The notes beneath the pieces were generated by a model. The model was not told the DNA's origin. It made no database searches and was given only the letters and a program-made list of their open reading frames with translations. DNA of 64,000 nt from JAOPZW01 sp963806015 (lineage in GTDB: Bacteria; Actinomycetota; Thermoleophilia; Solirubrobacterales; Solirubrobacteraceae), in contig CAWDWM010000012.1 in NCBI GenBank assembly GCA_963806015.1, forward strand, positions 1-64,000. The letters run 5' to 3'. Positions 8,387 through 15,708 of this stretch are shown piece after piece; positions within the stretch are counted from its first letter, which is position 1, and each line of letters opens with the position of its first letter. Made by a program: the position numbers and the translations under genes.

Positions 8387-9736
8387 TCAGGCGGCGGCGG
8401 CCAGCTCAGCGGCCGCGGGCGTCCCGGGCAGCGCCAGGCGCGCGGACGTCTCGTTCGCGACCTGCTCGGCGAGCCTGACGATCGAGTCGCCGTTGAGCAG
8501 CCGCGGGTAGACCTGGCTCGCGGACGCCAGTCCGAGGCCCTCGACCCCGGGCCACACCGGTGCGGTGCGCGGCGAGTGCCCGCGAGCGTGCACCGGCTCG
8601 ACCAGCGGCGCGCGCTGGACGGTCCAGTCGACGACGTCGGCGTCGGTGAAGTCGGGCACCATCGTGCGCAGCATCGTGGTGAAGCGCTCGTAGATCGTCG
8701 CGTCGTCGGCCTGGAAGGTCTCCGACGAGGCATCGCAGTACTTGGGCAGGTAGGCCAGCGTCAGGCCGTCGGTGTGCTCGGTGCCCACCACGTGCGAGGT
8801 CTCCACCACCGTCGTCATCGGCGTGGGGTCGCAGATGTTGACCGAGTAGTAGGGCAGCAGCGAGCGGCGCAGCTTGAGGATCAGGCACACGACGCCCAGG
8901 AAGCGCTGCGGGTAGGCGTCGAGCAGTTGGCCCGCCAGCGCGTCGGGCAGCAGGCGCTTGAGGGCGGGCGGCTGCAGCGTGGCGAGCGTCATGTCGAAGC
9001 GCTCGGCCTCGCCGTCGACCATCACGCCGCGCACCTGGCCGTCCTCGTACACGAGGCCCTCGACGCCGGCGTCGAGGCGCACTTCGGCGCCGAGCTCGAC
9101 GGCGCGCGCGGCGGCGGCCTGGATCAGGCGCTCGTGACCGCCGCTCAGGCAGCCCATGGTCTCGCCGGAGCCCTGCGAGGTGCGCGCGGAGCGCATGCGA
9201 TTGGTGCGCGCCCACAGGTACGTGGCGGGCAGCTCGTCGTGGTCGGAGTCGAAGCGCGAATCCAGGAGCGGGCGCCAGATGCGGTCCACGACGCGGTCGC
9301 CGCAGTGGCGGCGCAGCCAGCTGTCCAGCGGCATGTTCTCGAGCGAAGCGTGGTCCTTGCGCAGCTGGCACTGGGCCACGAACCACGCCAGCCGCGCGCG
9401 CCCCCACGGCGACAGCGGGGAGAAGCGGGCGAAGTCGCCCAGCCCGTTGAACGGGTGCATCTCGCCGTCGATGAAGAAGCCGACGCCGACCGGGGAGAAG
9501 CTCAGGTGCTCGCGCAGGTCGAGCTCGTCGACCAGGGCCAGCATCCGCTCGTCGGAGGGCACGATCACGTGGTAGAAGCGATCGATCCGGTGGCCACCGA
9601 AGTCGAAGGCGCCGGCCAGGCCGCCCAGCGAGGAGCCGCGCTCGAGCAGCGTGACCTGCGCGCCCGACTGCTGCAGGCGCAGGGCGAGCGTCGTGCCGAG
9701 CACGCCGCCCCCGACGATGCCGACGCGGGGAGTCAC
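8387..9736 (-). CDS. FAD/NAD(P)-binding amine-oxidase-type flavoprotein (protoporphyrinogen-oxidase-like)
   Basis: 449 residues from a GTG at 9736 that overlaps the stop of the preceding glycosyltransferase in GTGA. The N-terminus has the dinucleotide-binding GIVGGGVLG followed by LLERGSSLGGLAG and a second FAD contact region GGHERLI, as in the amino-oxidase/protoporphyrinogen-oxidase superfamily. Members with this architecture often sit in exopolysaccharide loci and are named UDP-galactopyranose-mutase-like, although the mutase-specific residues are not obvious here. The neighbours (GT2, Gfo/Idh dehydrogenase, WecB epimerase) suggest it modifies a sugar or lipid-linked sugar. The frame continues upstream without a stop into the GT2 gene, which could mislead automated annotation into calling one fusion protein. 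Confidence 0.85.
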   Translation of the reverse strand: MTPRVGIVGGGVLGTTLALRLQQSGAQVTLLERGSSLGGLAGAFDFGGHRIDRFYHVIVPSDERMLALVDELDLREHLSFSPVGVGFFIDGEMHPFNGLGDFARFSPLSPWGRARLAWFVAQCQLRKDHASLENMPLDSWLRRHCGDRVVDRIWRPLLDSRFDSDHDELPATYLWARTNRMRSARTSQGSGETMGCLSGGHERLIQAAAARAVELGAEVRLDAGVEGLVYEDGQVRGVMVDGEAERFDMTLATLQPPALKRLLPDALAGQLLDAYPQRFLGVVCLILKLRRSLLPYYSVNICDPTPMTTVVETSHVVGTEHTDGLTLAYLPKYCDASSETFQADDATIYERFTTMLRTMVPDFTDADVVDWTVQRAPLVEPVHARGHSPRTAPVWPGVEGLGLASASQVYPRLLNGDSIVRLAEQVANETSARLALPGTPAAAELAAAA

Positions 9737-10540
9737 GCGACCTCCTTGAGGTGGCGCTGCGTGGTGGCGGGCGCCGTGTCCAGGCCGAGCGGCGAGAGCG
9801 GCGGCGGCTGGATGCGCCCGACGATGTGCGCGGCCATCAGCCGGCCGTAGGCGACCACCGTGGGCTTGAGGTTCATCTTCGAGACGCCGAGGCGGCGGCT
9901 CCAGTCGTTGACCGTGGGCACCTCGGCGACGTTCGCGCCGGCGTTGTAGAGCTTGAGCAGCAACTCGACGTTGGCCGCGAAGCCGGGCTCGCGCACCAGC
10001 AGCCAGCCGTAGGTCTCGGCTGCGCGCGCGCAGCGTTCCGGCGCGATAGACGCGGTACAGCGACGACAGCGTGTGGATCTCCTTCAGGCCGCCGACGTAG
10101 CGGAAGCTGTTCGAGACCGCCTTGGAGGCGGCCAGGCGCCACGGAGCGACGCCGACGATCCGCCCGCCCGGCGCGTACACCGAGGCCAGGACGACGTCCG
10201 CGCCCTGGTTGAACTGCGCGAGCATCCGCGGCAGGTCGTCGAGGTCGGAGGTGTTGTCGCCCTCGATGGTGACGATCGCGTCGTTGTCGGAGGACTCGCC
10301 GAGCGCGGCGCGCAGCCCGGAGTTGATCGCGGTGCCCAGGCCACGGTTGACCTCGTGGCGCACGACGGCGAGATGCAGGTCCTGACGGTGGGCCTCGATG
10401 ATCTCCGCCGTGCCGTCGGTCGAGCCGTCGTCGACGAAGATGATGCGAGCGCCGAGCTCGCGCGCCCGTGGCCCGAGGTCGGCCATCAGGTTGGCGATGT
10501 TCTCGCTCTCGTTGTAGACAGGGATGACGAAGCGGATCAC
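9733..10540 (-). pseudogene. GT2 (dolichyl-phosphate-mannose-synthase-like) glycosyltransferase, frameshifted
   Basis: The GTG start at 10540 is preceded by an AAGGAAG ribosome binding site. The first 170 residues are a typical GT2 domain: FVIPVYNE, FVDDGSTDGT, NRGLGTAINSGL and EGDNTSDLDDLPRML. After SSLYRVYRAGTLR the reading frame is lost within the GC run at 10021-10031. The homologous continuation (AAETYGWLLVREPGFAANVELL to the stop at 9733) lies in another frame. One inserted base, or two deleted, would explain it. Without the shift the protein would be about 267 residues. The last part (LKLYNAGANVAEVPTV) is the usual C-terminus of polyprenyl-phosphate GT2 enzymes. It is either a true lesion, a slippage site or a sequencing error. 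It lies 14 bases after the Gfo/Idh gene. Confidence 0.8.
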
Positions 10541-10554
10541 GGTGGGCTTCCTTG

Positions 10555-11595
10555 CTAGGCGGCGACCGCGAGCGGCGCCGGGCTGGGCATGTCGAGCAGG
10601 GTCACGGGACGGGAGTTGGCCGCCGAGTCGCGGACCGCCAGGGCGGCGATGAGCGCGCGGCAGCCGTCGTAGGCGGTGATCGGCTCGGCCGTGTCGTCGC
10701 GCACGCAGGCGGCGAAGGCCTCGAGCTCGGCCTTGAGCGGCTCGACGCGGCGCAGGGCGAAGCGCAGGGCGGCGCCCTCGGCGTCGCCGCGGATGCGCGC
10801 CAGCTCGTCCCACGTCGTCTGCTTGGTCGGCGACTCCGTGAACCAGACGTCCTGGGTGAGGTAGGAGGCGGTGAGCATCCCGTCCTCGCCGATGACCGAG
10901 ATCTCGCGGCGCTTCTCCGGCGTGAGCCAGTTGACGTCGAGCAGCCCGAAGGGGCCGTCGTCGCCGAAGCGCAGCAGGCAGGCGATCATGTCCTCCTGCG
11001 TGGGGTGCGACAGCTGCGCGCCCTCCGCGTAGATGCGCGAGATGTCGCGCCCGAGGACGAACTGCATGATGTCGAGGTCGTGCGTGGCCAGGTCGATGGC
11101 GACGCCGGCGTCCTGGATGCGCAGGGGCATGGGGCCGACGCGCGTGGCGTGCGCGCGGAAGACGCGGCCGATGCGCCCGTCGGCGATCAGCTCCTTGAGC
11201 TTGCCGACCGCCGGGTTGAAGCGCTCGACGTGGCCGACCATCAGCTTGACGCCGGCCGCGCGGGCGGCGGCGGTCATGCGCAGGCCGTCCTCCAGCGTGG
11301 TGGCGATCGGCTTCTCGACGAGGACGTGCTTGCCCGCGGCGATCGCGTCGAGCGCGATGTTGGCGTGCTGCGCGGAGGGCGCCGTGATGCAGATCGCATC
11401 GACGTCGCTGCGCGAGACCAGGTCGCGGTGGGACTCGAAGTGCGCGATCGGCCGGCGGCCGATGCGCTCGTGAGCCAGGTTGGCGTCGGGCTCGGCCACG
11501 GCGACGACGTGCGCACCCTCGACGTGCTCCCACGTCTCGAGGTGGTAGGTCCCCATCCGGCCCAGGCCGACGATGCCGATCGCGAGATCGCTCAT
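10555..11595 (-). CDS. Gfo/Idh/MocA-family NAD(P)-dependent sugar dehydrogenase
   Basis: 346 residues. The N-terminal Rossmann domain has GIVGLGRMG, and the family EKP motif follows (VLVEKPIA, about 95). The substrate domain opens with MVGHVERFNPAV. This is the usual length and order for the family. GGAGGAAG just before the ATG serves as ribosome binding site inside the end of the WecB gene, with which it overlaps by 4 bases. With a UDP-GlcNAc 2-epimerase upstream, the best guess is oxidation of a UDP-sugar at C3 (WbpB-like) or a related step. The amino-transferase that would complete such a pathway lies far away at 48417. The assignment to UDP-sugars is inference. Confidence 0.9.
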   Translation of the reverse strand: MSDLAIGIVGLGRMGTYHLETWEHVEGAHVVAVAEPDANLAHERIGRRPIAHFESHRDLVSRSDVDAICITAPSAQHANIALDAIAAGKHVLVEKPIATTLEDGLRMTAAARAAGVKLMVGHVERFNPAVGKLKELIADGRIGRVFRAHATRVGPMPLRIQDAGVAIDLATHDLDIMQFVLGRDISRIYAEGAQLSHPTQEDMIACLLRFGDDGPFGLLDVNWLTPEKRREISVIGEDGMLTASYLTQDVWFTESPTKQTTWDELARIRGDAEGAALRFALRRVEPLKAELEAFAACVRDDTAEPITAYDGCRALIAALAVRDSAANSRPVTLLDMPSPAPLAVAA

Positions 11596-12653
11596 GCTGC
11601 TTCCTCCAGTTCACTGCACGCCAGTGCGACGACAAGCTCGGCGATCCGGTGGGCGGCGTGGCCGTCACCGAAGATCGGGGGGCGCTCTGCGGGGCGCGGG
11701 CGCAGGAGCCCGGCGCTGAACGCGTCGGGGTCCACGCCGACGAGCACGTTCCAGCCCGCGGCGACGGTGTCGACCCACTCGGTCTCCTCGCGGAGGGTCA
11801 GGCACGGGACGCCCCACAGGTAGGCCTCGCGCTGCACTCCGCCGGAGTCGGTGGCGACCACCTGCGCGCCGCGCTCGAGCTCGAGCATGCGCGTGTAGGG
11901 GACCGGGTCGACGAGATCGACGTTGCCCGGCACCGTCAGCTTCCACGTCGCCAGCGCGGCGCGGGTGCGGGGGTGCACGGGGAAGATCACGCGCCAGGGC
12001 GAGCGCGCCAGGCAGTCGAGCACGAGCTGCAGGCGGTCGGGGGCGTCGGTGTTGTAGTTGCGGTGCACGGTGGCGAGCAGGTACTCGCCCTCGGCCGGCA
12101 CGATCTCGGCGCGCCAGCGCTCGAGCGTGTCGCACAGCGGGTCGCCGGTGACCTCGACGCGGCCGGCGACGCCCTCGGCGATGAGGTTGTCGCGCGCCCC
12201 GGGGGTCGGTGCCAGCAGCAGGTCGGCGAGCCGGTCGGTCTCGATCCGGTTGCCCTCCTCCGGCATGTCGTCGCGGTAGGAGCGCAGCCCCGCCTCGACG
12301 TGCACGAGCGGGACGCCGGCGGCGACGGCGGCGCGGGCGCCAGAGAGCGTCGCGTTGGTGTCGCCGCGGACGACCACGACGTCGGGATGCTCGATCTCGA
12401 TGATCTCGGCCAGGCGCTCCTGGCCGATCTCGAGCTGCTCTTCGCGCGGTCGCGAGCCGACGCCCAGGTTGTGGCGCGGCTGCGGGAGGCGCGTCGCGTG
12501 GATGTGCGCCTCGGACATCGCCTCGTCGTAGTGCTGGCCGGTGTGGACGAGGATCTCCTCGGCGAGATCGGCCAGCGCCGCGGAGACGGGCGCGGCTTGC
12601 ATGATCTCCGGCCGGGCGCCGATGACGGACAGGATGCGGGGTCGCGGTGACAT
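11592..12653 (-). CDS. wecB: Non-hydrolysing UDP-N-acetylglucosamine 2-epimerase
   Basis: 353 residues, the usual size. Family motifs are clear: SVIGARPEIMQAAPV near the N-terminus, VVVRGDTNATL, the HVEAGLRSYRDDMPEEGNR signature at about 118-137, and the UDP-binding TDSGGVQREA loop at about 270. The enzyme interconverts UDP-GlcNAc and UDP-ManNAc in the cytoplasm for surface-glycan synthesis. It heads the minus-strand operon running down through the Gfo/Idh dehydrogenase, GT2, flavoprotein and MFS genes. A related WbpI-type 2,3-diacetamido substrate cannot be excluded. Confidence 0.93.
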   Translation of the reverse strand: MSPRPRILSVIGARPEIMQAAPVSAALADLAEEILVHTGQHYDEAMSEAHIHATRLPQPRHNLGVGSRPREEQLEIGQERLAEIIEIEHPDVVVVRGDTNATLSGARAAVAAGVPLVHVEAGLRSYRDDMPEEGNRIETDRLADLLLAPTPGARDNLIAEGVAGRVEVTGDPLCDTLERWRAEIVPAEGEYLLATVHRNYNTDAPDRLQLVLDCLARSPWRVIFPVHPRTRAALATWKLTVPGNVDLVDPVPYTRMLELERGAQVVATDSGGVQREAYLWGVPCLTLREETEWVDTVAAGWNVLVGVDPDAFSAGLLRPRPAERPPIFGDGHAAHRIAELVVALACSELEEAA

Positions 12654-12713
12654 CGCTCGAACAACGCCACGCCTTCGCGATTCCTTGCGCGGTCGGTTTC
12701 GCTGGACGAACGG

Positions 12714-13424
12714 TCACGCGAGGGGCTCGCGGTGGCCCGGCGCGTACGTCGCGCGGATGCCGTTGGCCATCTCGATGGCCTCCGCCTGGGAATGCACGCC
12801 GAGCTTGCGCAGGATGCGCTTGACGTGCGTGCGCACGGTGTCACGCGCCAGGACGAGCCGATCGGCGACGTCGTCGACCGACAGCCCGCCGCACAGCAGG
12901 TCGAGCACCTCCCACTCGCGCGAGGTCAGCGTGCTGCGCACCGGGCGCACGCCGAGACCGCCGTCGGGCAGGGCGCGCAGGCGCTCGATGAGCCGGCGCG
13001 CCACGGCCGGGGCCAGGACCGGGTCGCCCTCGGCGGCGATGCGCACCGCAGCGATGAGATCCTCGTACGCGAGGCCCTTGACCAGGTGCCCGTTGGCCCC
13101 GGCGCGCAGGCCGATCATCCCGAGCTCGGCATCCTGCGAGCTCGTCAGCAGCACGACGCTGACCTCGGGGGCGCGGCCGGCGATGGCCCGCGTGGCGGAG
13201 ATCCCGTCCATCCCGACCATGACCACGTCCATCAACACGACGTCGGGACGGAAGTGCACGGCGAGATCGATCGCGTCACGGCCGTTGTCGGCCTCGGCGA
13301 TGACCACGATGCCCGCGTCCTGCAGCGCCGCCCGCACCCCGCTGCGGAACACCGCATCGTCATCGGCGATGACGACGCGTGGCGCAGCCGGTCGCAGCGG
13401 CTCGGCGCCGGGGCTCGAGCTCAT
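12714..13424 (-). CDS. LuxR-family response regulator
   Basis: 236 residues. An intact receiver (15-125) has the acidic pocket IADDD, phospho-acceptor Asp66 in PDVVLMD, the LLTSS switch and Lys116. The LuxR/GerE helix-turn-helix follows at about 165-220 (LTSREWEVLDLL, VADRLVLARDTVRTHVKRILRKLGV). It is clearly paralogous to the regulator at 14562. It is the last gene of a minus-strand signalling set (regulator, degenerate kinase, single receiver, regulator). Targets cannot be read from the sequence, but the flanking sugar operon is a candidate. Confidence 0.93.
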   Translation of the reverse strand: MSSSPGAEPLRPAAPRVVIADDDAVFRSGVRAALQDAGIVVIAEADNGRDAIDLAVHFRPDVVLMDVVMVGMDGISATRAIAGRAPEVSVVLLTSSQDAELGMIGLRAGANGHLVKGLAYEDLIAAVRIAAEGDPVLAPAVARRLIERLRALPDGGLGVRPVRSTLTSREWEVLDLLCGGLSVDDVADRLVLARDTVRTHVKRILRKLGVHSQAEAIEMANGIRATYAPGHREPLA

Positions 13425-13454
13425 CTGCGCAGTATGCCGCCCTCGCGGGCGCGT

Positions 13455-13826
13455 TCACGCGCGCAGGCGGTCGCTGCGCAGCGCGCGCACAGCGCGAGCC
13501 GCGGCGGCGAGGTCTGTCGTCTTGGGCACATGCAGTGCGATCTCCTCGACCGCCGCGCCGGCCACGGCAGCGGGCTCGTGGCCGGAGAAGGTCACGAGCG
13601 CCGCGTTCGGCGCAGCCCGGCGCAGGCCGTTGAGCAGGCCCTCCGGATCGGGCCCCGGCATCTCGAGGTCGAGCACGACGACGTCGGGCTGCTCGTCGGC
13701 GGCCAGCTGCACCGCGATGTCGCCATCGCCCACCTCGCCGACGATCTCCACCCCGCCGCCGGACTCCAGCGCGCTGCGCAGCAATGAGCGCAGCTCGGGC
13801 GTGTCGTCGCAGAGCAGGACGCGCAC
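13455..13826 (-). CDS. Single-domain response regulator (receiver only)
   Basis: 123 residues from a GTG at 13826. It is a receiver domain and nothing else: LLCDDTPE acidic pocket, Asp53 in PDVVVLD, Ser81 in TFSGH and Lys102 in VPKT. Such proteins act as CheY-like effectors or as phosphate carriers in a relay. It starts 2 bases after the histidine-kinase-like gene ends, so the two are almost certainly made together. It could receive phosphate from the divergent hybrid kinase at 15709 and pass it on, or act as a phosphate sink. Confidence 0.9.
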   Translation of the reverse strand: MRVLLCDDTPELRSLLRSALESGGGVEIVGEVGDGDIAVQLAADEQPDVVVLDLEMPGPDPEGLLNGLRRAAPNAALVTFSGHEPAAVAGAAVEEIALHVPKTTDLAAAARAVRALRSDRLRA

Positions 13827-13828
13827 CG

Positions 13829-14506
13829 CTAGGCCTCCGCCGGGAGCGTGAAGGTGACGAGCGTCGAGCCGTCGGGCTCGTGACCGAGGGTGATCGTGCC
13901 CCCGTGCAGCTCGACGAGGCGCCGGCTCACGGTGAGCCCGACGCCGGCGCCCACCAGCGGCCCGCGGCCGCGGGCCCGCGCGAAGGGCGCGAACGGATCG
14001 TCGCCCGCCGGGGTCCCGTCGTCGCGCACGGCCACGCGGACGGCCCCGTTCTCCTCGGCGGCCTCGACCTCGACGGAGCGCGCGCCCGCCGCGAGCGCGA
14101 CGCGCAGAAGGTGCGCGAGCAGGCGCGCGACGAGGTCGCGGTCGGCGCGAACCACCGGCAGGCCGCCGGCGCGCACCTCGGCACCGGCCTCCTGCAGCTC
14201 GCCGGCCAGCCGGCGCCGCGCGGTCTCCAGGGCCTCGTCGAGGGAGACGAGCTCGGCCGCCGGCTCGGCGCGCCCGGCGGCGGCCAGGTCGAGCAGGTCG
14301 TCGACGAAGCGCTGCGCGCGCTCGGTGCCCGCCGAGAGCCCGCGCAGGGCATCCCCGAGCTCGGGATCGCGCTCGCCGCGCTGCTCGAGGACGACCAGGT
14401 AGCCGCGCAGCAGCGCGACGGCCTCGCCGAGCTGGTGCCCGGCCTGCGCGGCGTAGGCGTCGAGACTGGCCTCGGCGCCGCTGCAGGCCGGCGCCGTCGG
14501 ACTCAT
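13829..14506 (-). CDS. Degenerate histidine-kinase-like protein (HisKA plus atypical HATPase)
   Basis: 225 residues, cytoplasmic, with no sensor domain. His24 (AGHQLGEAV) sits in a HisKA-like helical region, but the acidic residue that normally follows the histidine is Gln. In the ATPase domain both N-box asparagines are replaced (His132 and Val136 in LLAHLLRVAL). The G1 box reads RDDGTP, while the G2-like GAGVGL and the C-terminal GSTLVTFTLP strand remain. Autokinase activity is therefore doubtful. It may serve as a dimerisation or phosphotransfer partner, or as a phosphatase, for the receivers on either side. The ATG at 14506 follows the upstream regulator by 55 bases. Confidence 0.75.
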   Translation of the reverse strand: MSPTAPACSGAEASLDAYAAQAGHQLGEAVALLRGYLVVLEQRGERDPELGDALRGLSAGTERAQRFVDDLLDLAAAGRAEPAAELVSLDEALETARRRLAGELQEAGAEVRAGGLPVVRADRDLVARLLAHLLRVALAAGARSVEVEAAEENGAVRVAVRDDGTPAGDDPFAPFARARGRGPLVGAGVGLTVSRRLVELHGGTITLGHEPDGSTLVTFTLPAEA

Positions 14507-14561
14507 CGTGGATGCCGAGCTTCGACGCCGCGCATCATCGCGGCCGGGCGATAGCGCGCCG

Positions 14562-15278
14562 TCACGCCTCGGCCATGCCGTCCAGCACGAGCCCGGAGCG
14601 CAGGCCGGACGCGGCCTTGACCGCCTCCTGGCGCGAGCGGACGCCGAGCTTGCGCAGCACGCTCTTGATGTGCGAGCGGACGGTCTCGACCGAAAGCACG
14701 AGCGAGTCGGCGATGTCGTCGGTGGAGCGCTCCTGGCAGAGCAGGTCGAGCACCTCCCACTCGCGCGGGGTGAGCGGGCTGCGGATCGGGCGCATGCCCG
14801 AGCCGTCCTCGCGCACGCGGCGCATCCCCTCGATGAGGCGCATGGTCAGCGCGCGCGACACGACGGCCTCGCCGTCGCGGGCACAGCGCAGAGCGCGCGG
14901 CAGCGCATCGACGCCGACGCTCTTGCACAGGAAGCCCGAGGCCCCGGCGCGCAGCGTCATCAGCCCGACCTCCTCGCTGTCGGAGGAGGTGAGCATCACC
15001 ACCCGCACGTCCGGCGCCTTCTCGACGATCTCGCGCGTGGCGGCGACGCCGTCCATGCCCGGCATGACGAGGTCCATGACCACGACGTCGGGTCGGTAGT
15101 AGACGCTCAGCTCGATGGCTTCGCGGCCGCCGCCTGCCTCGGCGATGACCGTGATGCCGGCCTTCTGCAACACGTCTCGCAGCATCCTGCGTGCGAGCGG
15201 GTCATCATCGACGACGATCACCTTCAGTGGGTCGTCGCCGTCTTGAGGGCGCGAGCCCTCCAGTTCCTGCTGTGACAT
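14562..15278 (-). CDS. LuxR-family response regulator
   Basis: 238 residues. The ATG at 15278 is preferred over an ATG 16 codons upstream because GGGGGGA lies a few bases before it. The receiver is intact: VVDDD, Asp69 in PDVVVMDLVMPG, LTSSD and Lys119 in FLCKS. The helix-turn-helix at about 170-225 reads LTPREWEVLDLL, IADSLVLSVETVRSHIKSVLRKLGV. It heads the minus-strand signalling set and is divergent from the hybrid kinase, so the kinase is its likely partner. The 430-base region between them carries repeated GGGGTA elements that could be binding sites for this or the paralogous regulator. Confidence 0.93.
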   Translation of the reverse strand: MSQQELEGSRPQDGDDPLKVIVVDDDPLARRMLRDVLQKAGITVIAEAGGGREAIELSVYYRPDVVVMDLVMPGMDGVAATREIVEKAPDVRVVMLTSSDSEEVGLMTLRAGASGFLCKSVGVDALPRALRCARDGEAVVSRALTMRLIEGMRRVREDGSGMRPIRSPLTPREWEVLDLLCQERSTDDIADSLVLSVETVRSHIKSVLRKLGVRSRQEAVKAASGLRSGLVLDGMAEA

Positions 15279-15367
15279 GTTTCCCCCCGGAGTTTGCCCC
15301 TTGCTTACCGGTGCCGTCCATGTCAAGACGGCAGAGGGTCATGAAACTGCACGGAGGGCAATCCGGG

Positions 15368-15385
15368 GGGGTACTTTTCTACCCC
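15368..15385. repeat. Inverted repeat GGGGTA-N6-TACCCC
   Basis: Perfect 6-bp arms around CTTTTC, within the divergent region and about 90 bases upstream of the response regulator start. It is a candidate operator half-site pair for a dimeric LuxR-type regulator. The same hexamer recurs three more times in this region. Confidence 0.45.
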
Positions 15386-15611
15386 ACTGCCGCTCGGGCG
15401 GCCCCCTGGGGGGTAGACGGGGAACCGCCCGGCGGCCGCGGGGCGGCATGAGGACGGTCAGCGCGACCGCCCCCAAGCCGCTTGTGCGACAGGCGCACGA
15501 TCGGGAGGGCGTCGTGCCGCTTTGGACCGTGCCCCGGGAAACGTAGCCCTGCCCCCGGCGGACGGGCGGGTGACTTGCATGCGCGCTCGCGGGGGGAAGA
15601 CGCTTCAGGCG

Positions 15612-15643
15612 GTGGGGTACGAACTTCCCCACCCCGTGGGGTA
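15612..15643. repeat. Overlapping GTGGGG / CCCCAC inverted repeats
   Basis: GTGGGG at 15612-15617, CCCCAC at 15627-15632 and GTGGGG at 15636-15641 form two alternative inverted pairs sharing the middle element. Both outer copies continue into TA. This lies about 65-95 bases upstream of the hybrid kinase start and could be a regulator site or a switchable hairpin. Confidence 0.45.
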
Positions 15644-15708
15644 ACGTCTCGCTTTGATTGCGGACGTACCGCAGCAATGACGTGCAAGACCCGGGGGGGT
15701 TACAGGGA

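Larger units (their letters stand above)
15279..15708. other. Long divergent regulatory region with GGGGTA and GTGGGG elements
   Basis: This 430-base stretch separates the regulator from the hybrid kinase and has no convincing coding sequence. It holds GGGGTA hexamers at 15368, 15410, 15614 and 15638, one of them inverted against TACCCC at 15380. It also holds a GCCCCCTGGGGGG palindromic run at about 15401-15413 and a TTGCGG-ACGTA-CCGC inverted repeat at about 15658-15673. The layout suggests an array of regulator sites controlling both operons. I cannot place -35/-10 pairs with confidence. Confidence 0.5.

Noticed and set aside
8387..11668. One continuous 1093-codon open frame covering three genes
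   Set aside because: It joins an out-of-frame part of the Gfo/Idh gene, the N-terminal half of the GT2 gene and the whole flavoprotein. Only the last two parts have real protein character, and the GT2 C-terminus lies in another frame, so it is not a genuine fusion.
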